In this document: positions 18,452 to 28,493 of the stretch, one piece after another
Numbering within the stretch: the stretch's first letter is position 1
How the letters are laid out: every line of letters starts with the position of its first letter
Assembly (NCBI GenBank): GCA_900549025.1
Contig: URMZ01000001.1
Location: forward strand, 103,848 to 167,847
Length of the DNA: 64,000 nt
Direction of reading: 5' to 3'
Origin: an uncultured Collinsella sp.
GTDB lineage: Bacteria > Actinomycetota > Coriobacteriia > Coriobacteriales > Coriobacteriaceae
Program-made: the position numbers and the translations under genes
The notes under the pieces: model-generated
What the model saw: only the letters and a program-made list of their open reading frames with translations
The model's database searches: none
What the model was told of the DNA's origin: nothing

Positions 18452-21256
18452 GTGAGAGCTGCCACTGTCCTTCGTTCAGTTATATGTCGCGCTCTGGCCG
18501 TTGCGCTTACCGCGCTCGCCGTACTGAGCGCCGTCGCGCCCGCCCCCGCCTTTGCCGCCGACTCCGATCAGCAAGTCAAGACAGTCCGCGTCGGCTGGCT
18601 CGTCAACAACGAGGGCTTCCAGGACGGCACTCCCGGCGAGCGTCTCTCGGGATGGGGCTACGAGTACCTCCAGACCCTGTCGTACTACACGCCCGGCTGG
18701 CGGTACGAATACGTCACCGGCACCTTCACCGAGCTTATGGACATGCTCGAGGCGGGCGAGATCGACCTCATGCCCAACATCTCCTACTCCGAGGAACGCG
18801 CCCAAAAGTTGCTCTTTTCCTCGAACCCCGAGGGCACCGAACGCTACTACATCTACGCCAGGCCCGATCGCGACGATCTGGCCAAGGGTGACCCTCAAGC
18901 GCTCCAGGGCCTTACCATCGGCTACAACCCCGGCGTTATGCAAACCTTCGTTGGCCAGCAGTGGCTCACCAACGAAGGAATCGCCTGCACATACAGGGAG
19001 TATGACGGAGACTCCGTTCTCTTTGACGCGCTCGCAAACAACGAGGTCGATGCCGTTATCATGAATAACACGATCTCGTCGCCCAGTGCCTCCCCCATGT
19101 TCTACATTGGTTCGAGCGACTACTACTTTGCCGTTCCCAAAAGCCGCCCCGACCTGATGAACGACATCAATGCTGCCATGACGGCAATCGCCCGCGTCAA
19201 CCCACGCTATAACGACGAAGTCAAATCTAGCTACTCGACCCAAAACAGCGGTTCATCATCGCTCAACGGCCCCGAATGTTCCTGGCTCAAAGCAAATGAC
19301 AACACCATCACGCTCGGCTACATTACGGGCAAACTCCCCTACTGTAACGAAGACGAAGACGGCGAAATGGAAGGCTCGCTCGCATCGCTTGCGACGACGC
19401 TGCACGATAAATTTGGCATTACGGTCAAAACCGTCGCCTTTGATAGCTACAAGATGATGTCAAAGGCCCTGTCAAAGGGAAGCATAGACGTTGCGCTGCC
19501 GGTATACCGAGATTACTGGTTTGCCGAGCAAACAGGCGTTGTGCAGTCGGTATCGTTGGGGACCATGTCCCTCACCGCCATCCACACCGGCAGCGACCTG
19601 AACAAAGACCTTCAGAGCATCGCCTGTACCAAATCATCGTTTATCAACAAAAATGCACTTGAAAGTCTGTTCCCCACGGCGACCGTAACCGAATACCAAT
19701 CCGACGATGAAGCGTTCGACGCCCTCAGGAAGGGAACGGTGCACTGCATCGTCGCTCCCAGTTCACGCGTAAAAACCATCGGCGACCGTTATGATCTCGA
19801 GGACTGCGAGACGGTCGAGCTCCCTGACACCTGTGAGCTCTCGTGCTGGATTTCTCGTGGCAAGCCCGAACTGCTGGGAATCATTAATAAGGGCATCATC
19901 AATGCCGGCGAATCGCTCTCCGCCAGCAGCTACTCCTCAACGTCGTACACGGCACAGGAATCGGACACGTTCCAGTTTCTCTACCGCAACCGCGCCGCCA
20001 TTGTGACTGTTATCATCTGCATTTTGCTCACCAGCATCGTCATCCTTGCCTGGTCGCTTCAACGTGCGCAGAAAGAACAGCGGAAAGCCGACGCCGCCAA
20101 CGCCGCTAAGACGGCATTCCTCACGCGCATGAGCCACGACATCCGTACGCCGCTCAACGGCATCCTGGGCCTTATCGAGATCGAGGAATTGAAGGAAGGC
20201 GATATCCAGGTCGCCCGCGAGAGCCGTGCCAAGGCGCGCGTTGCCGCCAATCACCTGCTCTCACTGATCAACGATATCCTCGAGATGGGCAAAATCGAAG
20301 ACCGCAAGCTAACACTGGAACATGTGCCTTTTAACCTCAAAGAGCTCTGTGACGATACGCTGGTGCTGTGCAAGCTCCGCGCATCCGATAACTGCATCAC
20401 CATGCAGGACAATAGTCTGCCGTACGCCACGGGACCATACATGATCGGCAGTCCCACCCATATCCGACAAATCATGATCAACCTGTTAGACAATAGCATT
20501 AAGTACAACAAACGCGGCGGCTCCGTCACCTTTAGCTCAAAGACCAAGCCACTCGATAACGGGCGCGCGCTCTTTTGCTTTAGCGTTTCGGATACCGGCA
20601 TTGGCATGGCTCCCGAGTTTTTAAAGCATATCTATGAGCCGTTTGCCCAAGAAGGTGACGATGCGCGCAGCAAGTTCCAAGGAACCGGCATGGGTATGCC
20701 AATCGTCAAGTCGCTTATTGAACTGATGGGCGGTACGATTGAGATTTCGAGTGAGGTTGGCGTGGGGAGTACGTTCAACGTCCAGATTCCGCTCGATATC
20801 GACAAGAACCCCCAGGCGCGGGCGAATACGGTCGAGAGAGCGCTCGACTGCTCGCTCGCCAACATGAACGTGCTGCTCGCCGAAGACAACGAATTGAATG
20901 CCGAGATTGCCCAGGCGCTGCTAGAATCCGAAGGCGTCGTGGTCACCCGCGCCGCCAACGGCAACGAAGCCGTCGATCTGTACCTGTCGCATCCCGCCGG
21001 CAGCTTCGATGCGATCCTGATGGACATTATGATGCCGGGCATGGACGGCTACGAGGCAACCCGCGCGATTCGTCTGAGCGAGAAGGTCGATGCAGCCGAT
21101 ATCCCCATCATCGCGCTCACCGCCAACGCCTTTGCCGAAGACGCCCAGGCGGCACACGCTGCCGGCATGAACGCTCATCTGTCCAAACCGATCGACTTTA
21201 ACAAGCTCAAAAACATACTCGCCCGCATCAAGAAAAACGGATCCGTTTCGCTATAG
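18452..21256 (+). CDS. Hybrid sensor kinase with two fused solute-binding domains
   Basis: 934 residues. A signal peptide (to about 36, APAFAADS) leads two SBP_bac_3 domains (about 45-270 and 285-500), a transmembrane span at about 512-533, a HisKA domain with [14 protein letters not shown] (His about 562), an HATPase domain and a C-terminal receiver (about 805-925, Asp about 858 in [11 protein letters not shown]). The layout resembles BvgS/EvgS sensors, which bind ligands through Venus-flytrap domains. GTG at 18452 is preferred because TTAGGA is 6 bases upstream; a TTG at 18446 would touch it. No HPt domain or response regulator gene is adjacent, so the output is unknown. Confidence 0.92.
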   Translation: MRAATVLRSVICRALAVALTALAVLSAVAPAPAFAADSDQQVKTVRVGWLVNNEGFQDGTPGERLSGWGYEYLQTLSYYTPGWRYEYVTGTFTELMDMLEAGEIDLMPNISYSEERAQKLLFSSNPEGTERYYIYARPDRDDLAKGDPQALQGLTIGYNPGVMQTFVGQQWLTNEGIACTYREYDGDSVLFDALANNEVDAVIMNNTISSPSASPMFYIGSSDYYFAVPKSRPDLMNDINAAMTAIARVNPRYNDEVKSSYSTQNSGSSSLNGPECSWLKANDNTITLGYITGKLPYCNEDEDGEMEGSLASLATTLHDKFGITVKTVAFDSYKMMSKALSKGSIDVALPVYRDYWFAEQTGVVQSVSLGTMSLTAIHTGSDLNKDLQSIACTKSSFINKNALESLFPTATVTEYQSDDEAFDALRKGTVHCIVAPSSRVKTIGDRYDLEDCETVELPDTCELSCWISRGKPELLGIINKGIINAGESLSASSYSSTSYTAQESDTFQFLYRNRAAIVTVIICILLTSIVILAWSLQRAQKEQRKADAANAAKTAFLTRMSHDIRTPLNGILGLIEIEELKEGDIQVARESRAKARVAANHLLSLINDILEMGKIEDRKLTLEHVPFNLKELCDDTLVLCKLRASDNCITMQDNSLPYATGPYMIGSPTHIRQIMINLLDNSIKYNKRGGSVTFSSKTKPLDNGRALFCFSVSDTGIGMAPEFLKHIYEPFAQEGDDARSKFQGTGMGMPIVKSLIELMGGTIEISSEVGVGSTFNVQIPLDIDKNPQARANTVERALDCSLANMNVLLAEDNELNAEIAQALLESEGVVVTRAANGNEAVDLYLSHPAGSFDAILMDIMMPGMDGYEATRAIRLSEKVDAADIPIIALTANAFAEDAQAAHAAGMNAHLSKPIDFNKLKNILARIKKNGSVSL

Positions 21257-21296
21257 TTTTTGCAGCAACCACGCACGACCAGAAAGGAAGCCAACG

Positions 21297-21776
21297 ATGT
21301 TTAGGCCCTTACGTCGAAAGAAACGCGCCATCACCGACGAGGAAGCGCGCAAACTGCTCGCCACCTGCAAGCGCGGCGTCTTTGCCGTCAACGGCGACGA
21401 TGGCTACCCGTACGCCATTCCCGTCAACTACTTCTTTGACGCCGAACACGACAAGATTTATTTCCATGGCGCCAAGGCTGGCCACAAGGTCGACGCACTC
21501 AAGCGCGATGACAAGGTCTGCTTTACCGTTTACGGCAACGAGTGGTACCAGGACGGCGACTGGGCTCCCTACGTTATGGGCACCGTCGTCTTTGGCCGTT
21601 GTCGCCTGGCGAATGACACCCCCGCGTTTATCGAGGACAAAGTCCGCCAGCTCGCCCTTAAGTACTACCCTTCTGCCGAAGAAGTCGAGGAGGAAATCGC
21701 CAAAGACATCAAGGGCGTCCAGCTCTACGAGATTACGATTGAGCATCTTTGCGGCAAGCAGATTCAGGAAAAGTAA
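21297..21776 (+). CDS. Pyridoxamine 5'-phosphate oxidase-like flavoprotein
   Basis: 159 residues. ARKLLATCKRGVFAVNGDDGYPYAIPVNYFFD and IYFHGAKAGHKVDALKRDDKVCFTVYG are typical of the split-barrel flavin-binding group that includes NimA-like nitroimidazole reductases. It probably binds FMN or a related cofactor. Whether it acts on nitro compounds is unknown. AAAGGAAG lies upstream of the ATG, 40 bases after the kinase gene, so co-transcription is possible. Confidence 0.85.
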   Translation: MFRPLRRKKRAITDEEARKLLATCKRGVFAVNGDDGYPYAIPVNYFFDAEHDKIYFHGAKAGHKVDALKRDDKVCFTVYGNEWYQDGDWAPYVMGTVVFGRCRLANDTPAFIEDKVRQLALKYYPSAEEVEEEIAKDIKGVQLYEITIEHLCGKQIQEK

Positions 21777-21804
21777 GCCTCAAAAGCAGGCCTCATCAAT
21801 AACA

Positions 21805-21845
21805 ATATGGCCCGGGTCCAACCAACATTGGAACCGGGTCATATG
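21805..21845. terminator. Hairpin between convergent genes
   Basis: ATATGGCCCGGGTCCAA and TTGGAACCGGGTCATAT form an imperfect stem with a 6-base loop, directly between the flavoprotein stop and the second kinase stop, so it can serve both. Confidence 0.65.
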
Positions 21846-21846
21846 C

Positions 21847-24039
21847 TTATAAAGCGTCGGCAGCTATGTGCGCAAGTGCCTCAACAAGTTCCTGCGAGCT
21901 CACGGGTTTACTCAGGTGCGCGTCCATGCCCGCCTCACGCGAAAGCCTGCGGTCGTCGGCAAAGGCGTTGGCACTCACAGCGATAATCGGCGTAGTCGCG
22001 GCATCCTCGCGATCGAGTGCTCGAATTCGACGCGTGGCCTCAAGGCCATCGATACCGGGCATCATGATGTCCATCAACACCACGTCGTACTCGTACGGCG
22101 CGCTCGCGGCAAACATCTCGACGGCAGACTCGCCATCCTTAGCATGCGTCACGACGGCACCGGCACGGCTGAGCGTAAACTGCGCGATCTCGGCATTCAG
22201 ATCGTTATCCTCTACGAGCAAAACGCGCAGGCCCTGGAGTGCATCGCCGTCACCCGCACCTACGCGAACTGCCTGAGGAATCTCGGAGCGGTCGCACTTC
22301 TCGAACGGCAGGCGGATGGTAAACGTCGTCCCCTGCCCCAAGACACTCGTAAAGCTCATGGTTCCGCCCATAAGCTCGACCAACTGTTTTGCGATAGGCG
22401 CGCCCAGGCCAGTTCCCGATGAAGCGCCTTCCACCTGTTGTTCCTCGCGGCAAAAAGGCTCGTAGAGGTGCTGTTGGAACTCCTCGCTCATGCCAATACC
22501 GTTGTCGGCGACCGTGTATTCATAGACGGGGACGCCATCCGCTGGCTCCACCTCGCGGCACACCAGGCGAACATAGCCGCCCTGGCGGTTGTACTTGACG
22601 GCATTGCCGGCAATATTGAGCAACAAGCGCTTGAGGTGCGTCACGCTCACCCGTGCATAGGGATGATCAAGCGCCTGCTGGTCGCAGATAATTGTCACCA
22701 GACGCTCCTCGGCCTGGCGCTCAAGAATATCGCGCACCTCGTGGTTGAGGGTCACCAAGTTTGTGGGAACAAGTTCCAGATCGACCTGGCCGCTCTCCAG
22801 GCGACTCATATCCAGGGCCTCGTTGGCAAGGTCGAGCAGCAGTCCCGATGCCGTCCAGATTTTTGAGCGGCAATCGGTCTGCTTTTGCAGATCGTCCGCA
22901 TTGGCATCGCCAACCTCGACCATGCCGCGAATGCCGTTGATGGGCGTGCGCAGGTCGTGACTCATGCGGCGCAAAAACTCCGTCTTTGCCGAGTTGGCAG
23001 ACGAGGCCTCACGCGCTGCCTTTGCCAGCTTGTCGCCATAGTCGCGTTCCTGCTGCAGCAAGTCCGTCAAACGTCGACGATCGGCGCGGCGACGCACCAT
23101 CACAACAGTGGCTACAACACCGCTGTAGAGCACCAGCACGCCGGCAGCAACAGCTGCGACGACCTCAAAGTAGCGCCGTGCCGAGGCATAGGTGTACACG
23201 TAGAACCCGCGCGCTTTTCCAAATGTGCCCAAATACCACTCGCCATTGGCGTTAACCAATCTGACCTTACCAGCCGGGCATCGATCCTTTATACCGTCGA
23301 CAATGAAGACATCCGTCGCAGGCAGATCGAATACGCCCAATACAGTGGGTTCAACGGCATTGGTCGCAACGACCTTGCCATCGCTTTCGATCACGATATT
23401 GCCACTGTCGATGGTCTCATAACCACCGAGCAGGCTCTGCAGTTTGAGCGTATTGCTTGCAACTGCCTTCGCGCTCTGATGCCTTACTGCGACAACGATA
23501 CCCTCGTCATCCTGCCGGGTTACGCAGCCAATGTCTGCGACCGAATCATCCGCAAGTGTGATGCGGGCGGTATAGGACTTAAGCGGATAGGCTGCTACCT
23601 CCAGCACGGGCGCTTCCTTGAGATACGTAGCGAGCGACTCGTAGCCCACATCTCCCGCCGAGGACTCGGACACCAAATTGCCCGATGCGTCCGTCACGAT
23701 CAGCGCGCTCACGTTGAACTGGTCGGCATATTGCTCCAGCATGGCGTTATCCACCGAACCGTCGCGCTCCATATCGCGAGCAGCCTCTCCGGCAATCTCC
23801 ATAACGCGAATCAGCTTTTTGGTCGCATAGGCGCTGTTGAACGCATCGTAGGAAAGACTCTGCGTCGCCACGTAATCGACAACGTCGGCAAAGCGCTGCT
23901 CGGCCTGGGCTGTCATGTAACCGTAGCTCATCATGCCGGCAACAACCGAGAGCGCTATCCCCAGCAGAGCGACAAGGAGCCATGCCCCTGTCGAACGATT
24001 GTCCCGCTCCTCTACGGCGTGGTCGGGCGCATCGATCAT
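21847..24039 (-). CDS. Hybrid sensor histidine kinase
   Basis: 730 residues. One N-terminal span (about 21-43), an extracellular sensor of about 230 residues, a second span near residue 300, HisKA with MSHDLRTPINGIRGM (His about 361), HATPase with NAVKYN and GTGLGAPIAKQLVELMGG, and a receiver with LLVEDNDLNAEIAQ and [11 protein letters not shown] (Asp about 657). The kinase and receiver parts closely resemble those of the kinase at 18452, so the two probably share ancestry. The ATG overlaps the stop of the solute-binding lipoprotein by 4 bases, implying they work together. Confidence 0.92.
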   Translation of the reverse strand: MIDAPDHAVEERDNRSTGAWLLVALLGIALSVVAGMMSYGYMTAQAEQRFADVVDYVATQSLSYDAFNSAYATKKLIRVMEIAGEAARDMERDGSVDNAMLEQYADQFNVSALIVTDASGNLVSESSAGDVGYESLATYLKEAPVLEVAAYPLKSYTARITLADDSVADIGCVTRQDDEGIVVAVRHQSAKAVASNTLKLQSLLGGYETIDSGNIVIESDGKVVATNAVEPTVLGVFDLPATDVFIVDGIKDRCPAGKVRLVNANGEWYLGTFGKARGFYVYTYASARRYFEVVAAVAAGVLVLYSGVVATVVMVRRRADRRRLTDLLQQERDYGDKLAKAAREASSANSAKTEFLRRMSHDLRTPINGIRGMVEVGDANADDLQKQTDCRSKIWTASGLLLDLANEALDMSRLESGQVDLELVPTNLVTLNHEVRDILERQAEERLVTIICDQQALDHPYARVSVTHLKRLLLNIAGNAVKYNRQGGYVRLVCREVEPADGVPVYEYTVADNGIGMSEEFQQHLYEPFCREEQQVEGASSGTGLGAPIAKQLVELMGGTMSFTSVLGQGTTFTIRLPFEKCDRSEIPQAVRVGAGDGDALQGLRVLLVEDNDLNAEIAQFTLSRAGAVVTHAKDGESAVEMFAASAPYEYDVVLMDIMMPGIDGLEATRRIRALDREDAATTPIIAVSANAFADDRRLSREAGMDAHLSKPVSSQELVEALAHIAADAL

Positions 24040-24905
24040 GACAGGCCCTCCATATTCAAAAATGGCGAAGGGTCATCAAAATACTTTGACACCAGGCGTT
24101 CCATGGTGCCATCGGCAAGCATTTCTTGGTAGGCACGGGTGAGCTTAACGTCGATGCCGCGCGTATCGTTGATATCGAAAGCGGTGCCCAAACCAACCTC
24201 TAGCAGCGGCTCATCCAGAATACGATACGTCACACCATAGTCCTTTTCGTAGGTGAGCAGCAAGGACTCATGCGCGGCGATGGCATCGACCAGGCCCTCG
24301 GCGAGCGCGGGGTTCAGGCATGAACGGTCCGAAAAGCAGTAGAGCTCCTTGATCTGCGGAACGTTTTCATTTGTGCGATTGAGCAAAATGCCCTCGGGCT
24401 TGGTGGTGGACTGAACCGCCACGATCTTATCCTCAAGATCGGCAAGCGTGTAGATATCGCTCTGGGGATCGACCGCGACCACCTGGCGGCTCGCAAGGTA
24501 CGGGCCAGCCCAACGATACTCGTTTTCGCGACCCGTCATGCTAAAGCTGCCCATGACACAATCGAGCTCGCCGTTCGCCAGCAGCTCTTTCTTCTTTTCC
24601 CAGTCGATCAGCTGGTATTTTGGCTTGTAACCAATGCGGGCCAAAGCCTCGGTCAATATCTCAACATCCAGGCCAACAATATCGCCGTACTCGTCGGTAT
24701 ACACAAACGGTGGATAGAGGTCGCTTCCGACGTTGAGCGTCTTAAGGTCGTCGTCCTTTACCTGCGTGGCGTCCGGGCCTTTTGATGCAGACACCGAGGC
24801 TCTGCCATTCGACCCGGAGCAGCCGGCTATCGCTACGACAAAGGCACTCGCCACTGCAAGCGCGACAAACAACGAAATGGCAACCGAGCGACGGGATCTT
24901 TTCAT
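24036..24905 (-). CDS. Solute-binding lipoprotein (SBP_bac_3)
   Basis: 289 residues. A lipoprotein signal ends at AIAGC (Cys about 29). The mature part is an amino-acid-type family 3 binding protein, with LNVGSDLYPPFVYTDEYGDIVGLDVEILTEALARIGY and GELDCVMGSFSMTGRENEYRWAGPYLASRQVV. There is no ABC permease or ATPase gene nearby. Instead it is coupled to a hybrid kinase through an ATGA overlap, so it probably presents a ligand to the sensor rather than feeding a transporter (inference). Confidence 0.9.
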   Translation of the reverse strand: MKRSRRSVAISLFVALAVASAFVVAIAGCSGSNGRASVSASKGPDATQVKDDDLKTLNVGSDLYPPFVYTDEYGDIVGLDVEILTEALARIGYKPKYQLIDWEKKKELLANGELDCVMGSFSMTGRENEYRWAGPYLASRQVVAVDPQSDIYTLADLEDKIVAVQSTTKPEGILLNRTNENVPQIKELYCFSDRSCLNPALAEGLVDAIAAHESLLLTYEKDYGVTYRILDEPLLEVGLGTAFDINDTRGIDVKLTRAYQEMLADGTMERLVSKYFDDPSPFLNMEGLS

Positions 24906-25049
24906 CGAGCTCCATACGATCCTGTTTACAGACTGAAATGGTTAAAGATAATAGCAAACAAAACCACACGAGCACCCAATTGCTACAGACGCTTTACCGT
25001 GTGGGGCCTTCCAGCCGACTTGGCAGAAGACCCCGCATGCAGTGCTCAC

Positions 25050-26264
25050 TTACCGTGCATTAAAAACGTAGCGGTCCAGGCGGTCGCACGCTTCTCTTAC
25101 GCGCGAAAGCGGCAGCGCCAGATTCACGCGAATGTGACAGGGCCCGTGGAACGGGCGGCCGTCCTGATACCCCACGCCCACGCGCGCCCCCTCGTCGAGC
25201 AGCCACTGAATATCGCGGCCATGCTCGCGGCACCACTCGGTGCAGTCCAGAAACACCATGTACGTGCCCTGCGGACGTGAAAACGCGACGCCCTTCCAGT
25301 GTTTTTCTGCATACGTGCAGAAGTACTCGATATTGCCGGCAAGCACCTGGTTGAGCTCGTCCACCCACTCGTAGCCCTGCGGCTGGTAGGCACCGATAAG
25401 CGCATGCATGGAGAGGACGTTCATCTCGTTGTAGTGAGTCTTGTTGGACACGGCGCACACGCGGTCGCGCAGCGTCTCGTTGTAGATGATGTGGTAGCTG
25501 CCGACCAGACCCGCCAGGTTGAACGTCTTGCTGGGCGCGTAGAGGGCAACCGTGCGCATGCGGGCGTCCTCGCTCACCGACTGCGTCGGGATGTGCTTGT
25601 GTCCCGGCAGGATGATATCGGACCAAATCTCGTCCGAGATCACCACGCAATCGTGCTGGCGATAGATGTCCATGGCGCGCTCGATCTCGTTGCGCTCCCA
25701 TACGCGGCCGCAGGGATTGTGCGGCGAGCAGAACACCGCGGCATGAATGTTGTTTTGGGCGAGTTTGCACTCCATGTCCTCAAAGTCCATGCGCCACACG
25801 CCCTGGTCGTCAAGTTTAAGCGGGCTGTGGACAATGCGATAGCCCGCGGCTTCGATAGACTTGGTAAAACCAATGTAGGTGGGGCTGTGGACCAGCACCG
25901 CATCGCCCGGCTGGACATACGCGCGCAACGTCGACACGACGCCGCCCAGCACGCCGTTTTCGTAGCCGATATGCTCAGGCGCCAGGCCCTCGACGCCGTT
26001 GCGGCGGCCCTGCCATTCGATGATGCGGTCGAAATACTCGGGGCGCGGATTGAAATAGCCAAACATGGGGTGCTGAGCGCGCTTGATGATGTACTCCTGG
26101 ACCGTGGGCACCGTGGCAAAATTCATATCTGCCACCCACATGGGAATGCGGTCGAAGCCCTCATCGGGTGCGTTCGGAGCCATACCGGGGATCTCGCCCC
26201 AGGAGTCAACGGCGATGGAGTCCATGCCGTGGCGGTCGATAAGCGAGCTAAAGTCGTATTTCAT
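25050..26264 (-). CDS. PLP-dependent aminotransferase / cystathionine beta-lyase (MalY/PatB type)
   Basis: 404 residues. Fold type I PLP enzyme of the MalY/PatB class: N-terminal MKYDFSSLIDRHGMDSIAVDSW, IPMWVADMNFATVP, the SPHNPCGRVW loop, SDEIWSDIILPGHKHIP, and the Schiff-base lysine in APSKTFNLAGLVGS. These enzymes cleave cystathionine or other C-S compounds, and MalY also modulates the maltose regulator in E. coli. The substrate here is probably a cysteine S-conjugate or cystathionine. It lies 112 bases downstream of trmO on the same strand. Confidence 0.92.
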   Translation of the reverse strand: MKYDFSSLIDRHGMDSIAVDSWGEIPGMAPNAPDEGFDRIPMWVADMNFATVPTVQEYIIKRAQHPMFGYFNPRPEYFDRIIEWQGRRNGVEGLAPEHIGYENGVLGGVVSTLRAYVQPGDAVLVHSPTYIGFTKSIEAAGYRIVHSPLKLDDQGVWRMDFEDMECKLAQNNIHAAVFCSPHNPCGRVWERNEIERAMDIYRQHDCVVISDEIWSDIILPGHKHIPTQSVSEDARMRTVALYAPSKTFNLAGLVGSYHIIYNETLRDRVCAVSNKTHYNEMNVLSMHALIGAYQPQGYEWVDELNQVLAGNIEYFCTYAEKHWKGVAFSRPQGTYMVFLDCTEWCREHGRDIQWLLDEGARVGVGYQDGRPFHGPCHIRVNLALPLSRVREACDRLDRYVFNAR

Positions 26265-26376
26265 GCTGAACTCCCGTGCGAAGTGGATTGTTTTGGTAGG
26301 CGTTATTGTCCACCAGTGTGGGCAGTTTTGGCATGGGGTTTGGCGCTTAATTTGACGGGTGCGGACGAATGGCTGG

Positions 26377-27123
26377 TTAGTCTTGCGCGTCGTTGACGGC
26401 GACTACGGTTAGCTGGGTTTCATCGACCGCAAACGATATGTCGAGCCCGGCGTAAGCCAAGTGATAAACGCGGTTTGGCTCGTGCTTGCTGCCCGCGCGG
26501 CGCGGGTCTTGGCGAAGGACCTCAACCAGACCGGGGAGCTTTGCGGGCGGGACCATGTCTTGAAGAGCTTGCGGGAACTCAACATCGAGCTCTTGCCACG
26601 GAGCATCCTCAATCCAACCGCCGGTCGCATCCGGGTGACAGTCGGCAAATGGAATGTAGGGCTTGATGTCGTAGATGGGCGTACCGTCGCGCAGGTCGGC
26701 CCCCAGCACATGGATGATGGGGCCATCGTCGGTAAGCTCCACGCGGTCGAGCTTAACGCAGGTGAGCCCGATGGGGTTAGGGCGAAACGGACTGCGTGTG
26801 GCAAACACTCCCACACGTTCGGCTCCGCCCAGACGCGGCGGACGCACGGTTTTCGACCACTTGACGTTGGTGCCGGACCTGTCCTGCGTTTTGGCATCGG
26901 CGGCTATGTCCTTAGCCGTTCCGCCGGGCGTTCCGTTTTCGAAGCGCCACAGCAGCCATAGGTGAGAGAAGGAGTCCAGGCCCTCAACTGCTGCATTGGA
27001 GGCAAATTCCGGCTCAAAGACGATGCGCCCCTGCAGATGGGGCGCCAAAAAGCTGTTGCGCGGAATGCCGAACTTCTGCGGCAGGTCGGTATGTATGTGT
27101 GCCATAGGTTCCATGCTGGTCAT
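26377..27123 (-). CDS. trmO: tRNA (adenine37-N6)-methyltransferase TrmO
   Basis: About 248 residues of the TsaA/TrmO family, with KFGIPRNSFLAPHLQGRIVFEP, GGAERVGVFATRSPFRPNPIGLTCVKL and YDIKPYIPFADCHPDA. TrmO methylates N6-threonylcarbamoyladenosine at position 37 of certain tRNAs. The start is uncertain: ATGs at 27123, 27114 and 27105 are in frame and none has a good ribosome binding site. TACAAT overlaps the first and could be a -10 element giving a nearly leaderless message from 27114. Confidence 0.9.
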   Translation of the reverse strand: MTSMEPMAHIHTDLPQKFGIPRNSFLAPHLQGRIVFEPEFASNAAVEGLDSFSHLWLLWRFENGTPGGTAKDIAADAKTQDRSGTNVKWSKTVRPPRLGGAERVGVFATRSPFRPNPIGLTCVKLDRVELTDDGPIIHVLGADLRDGTPIYDIKPYIPFADCHPDATGGWIEDAPWQELDVEFPQALQDMVPPAKLPGLVEVLRQDPRRAGSKHEPNRVYHLAYAGLDISFAVDETQLTVVAVNDAQD

Positions 27124-27254
27124 TGTACGGCATGGAGGCGTGGGGCGTTGCGCGCAATTCTTTGTCGCGGCCCCCATCGTGCAACCAACGGTTGCTTGGA
27201 GGGGAGCAAGCCGCCGCGTATGCTTAAGCCGCCAACCAGCAGAAAGGAGACGCT

Positions 27255-28082
27255 ATGGCCTTTGCAGAAAAGCTCATTGCCATCCGTCGCGCCCATCACC
27301 TTACCCAGGAGCAGCTCGCCGCCAAGCTCTTCGTCACACGCCAGGCCATCAGCCGTTGGGAACGCGGCGAGGTCACACCGGGCATCGACATGATGAAGCT
27401 CATCGCCGCCGTAACCGGCGAGCCACTGTCCCATCTGCTCGAAATGCCCGAGCACTATTGCCAGAGCTGCGGCATGATACTCACGCCCAACGACTGCGGC
27501 ACCGATGCCACGGGTGCCACGACCGACCATTACTGCAAGTGGTGCTACGACCACGGCAAGTACACCTACGACACCACCATGGAGGCGATGATCGAGGATT
27601 GTGCCCCGCGCCTGGCGCAAAACACCGGTATGTCGCTCGACGAAGCCGTCTCGCTCATGGGCGCCGTCCTGCCGCAACTGGAGCGCTGGCGCACCGTGCA
27701 GGAAAACGAGGAGCGCTACGGTGCCGAGGCGCGGGAGCGCTACGGCGATGAAGCCGTCGATGCAGCAAACGAAACGTTACTGGACATGGATCCTCAGACA
27801 TGGACCGACATGAAGGAACTTGAACGCGCCATTTTGGGCCAGCTCTCGATTGCCATGGGCATTGGCGACCCAGAGAGTAACGAGGCCCGCAAACTTGTCG
27901 CAATGCACCGTCGATGGATTGGCCTTAATTGGGGACACGAGCCCCAGAACGAGGCGTACCTGGGCCTCGCCCACGGCTATCTTGCCGACCGGCGCTTTGT
28001 TGACTACTACGACAAGCCCTGCGGCACCGGAGCCACGGCGTTTCTGGTTCAGGCCATCGAGTCGTCGTTGACGCGCGCATAG
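27255..28082 (+). CDS. XRE regulator with zinc ribbon and TipAS domain
   Basis: 275 residues in three parts: an XRE helix-turn-helix (about 1-60, HHLTQEQLAAKLFVTRQAISRWERGEV), a Cys-rich ribbon with Cys at 69, 72, 81, 94 and 97 (YCQSCGMIL, YCKWCYDHGK), and a C-terminal TipAS-like helical domain (about 150-272; RYGDEAVDAANE, MHRRWIGLNWG, YYDKPCGTGATAFL). TipAS is best known as the thiopeptide-binding part of the MerR regulator TipA, so an XRE head is an unusual partner. It may sense a peptide antibiotic or another amphipathic ligand (inference). The glutaredoxin gene follows after 51 bases. Confidence 0.85.
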   Translation: MAFAEKLIAIRRAHHLTQEQLAAKLFVTRQAISRWERGEVTPGIDMMKLIAAVTGEPLSHLLEMPEHYCQSCGMILTPNDCGTDATGATTDHYCKWCYDHGKYTYDTTMEAMIEDCAPRLAQNTGMSLDEAVSLMGAVLPQLERWRTVQENEERYGAEARERYGDEAVDAANETLLDMDPQTWTDMKELERAILGQLSIAMGIGDPESNEARKLVAMHRRWIGLNWGHEPQNEAYLGLAHGYLADRRFVDYYDKPCGTGATAFLVQAIESSLTRA

Positions 28083-28133
28083 ACCGCGGCGGCTTTGGGT
28101 ATTTCAATCAAAACCTCAACCGATTGGAGACCT

Positions 28134-28379
28134 ATGGCTACTAATCATGAGCTCGCACTGTACGTTATGACCGGCTGCCCGTATTGCATAAAAGTCAAGC
28201 AATTCCTTGCCGATAGCGATGTGACCATCCCCGAGCGCAATATCTCGACCGATACCGAGGCCGAGCAGACGCTCATCGCCGTCGGCGGAAAACGCCAGGT
28301 TCCCTGCCTGTTCATCGACGGCAAGCCACTCTACGAGTCGAGCGACATCATCGCATGGCTACAGAAGAACCTGCTCTAG
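28134..28379 (+). CDS. Glutaredoxin-like protein
   Basis: 81 residues with the redox motif CPYC near the N-terminus (VMTGCPYCIKVKQFL), a cis-Pro segment KRQVPCLFIDG and a C-terminal YESSDIIAWLQKNL. It should be a thioredoxin-fold thiol oxidoreductase. GGAG is 5 bases before the ATG at 28134; the in-frame upstream start lacks a site. Probably co-transcribed with the XRE-TipAS gene. Confidence 0.88.
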   Translation: MATNHELALYVMTGCPYCIKVKQFLADSDVTIPERNISTDTEAEQTLIAVGGKRQVPCLFIDGKPLYESSDIIAWLQKNLL

Positions 28380-28428
28380 TACGCGCACCCCGTCCGTCCA
28401 AGGCCCCACCCCATACGGCCTAAACATA

Positions 28429-28479
28429 TACACCAGCATCCAAAGTCGACATTTTCCGGCATCTTTGGATGCTGGTGTA
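28429..28479. terminator. Long perfect dyad after the glutaredoxin gene
   Basis: TACACCAGCATCCAAAG (28429-28445) and CTTTGGATGCTGGTGTA (28463-28479) are perfect 17-base arms around a 17-base spacer. No U tract follows directly, so it may be a terminator, an mRNA-end structure or a protein site. Confidence 0.55.
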
Positions 28480-28493
28480 CAGCTTTTGCGGGC

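Noticed and set aside
27105-27135. Leaderless transcription of trmO from TACAAT
   Set aside because: The -10 match is good but no -35 element is visible, so I left it as a remark under the gene rather than a promoter feature.
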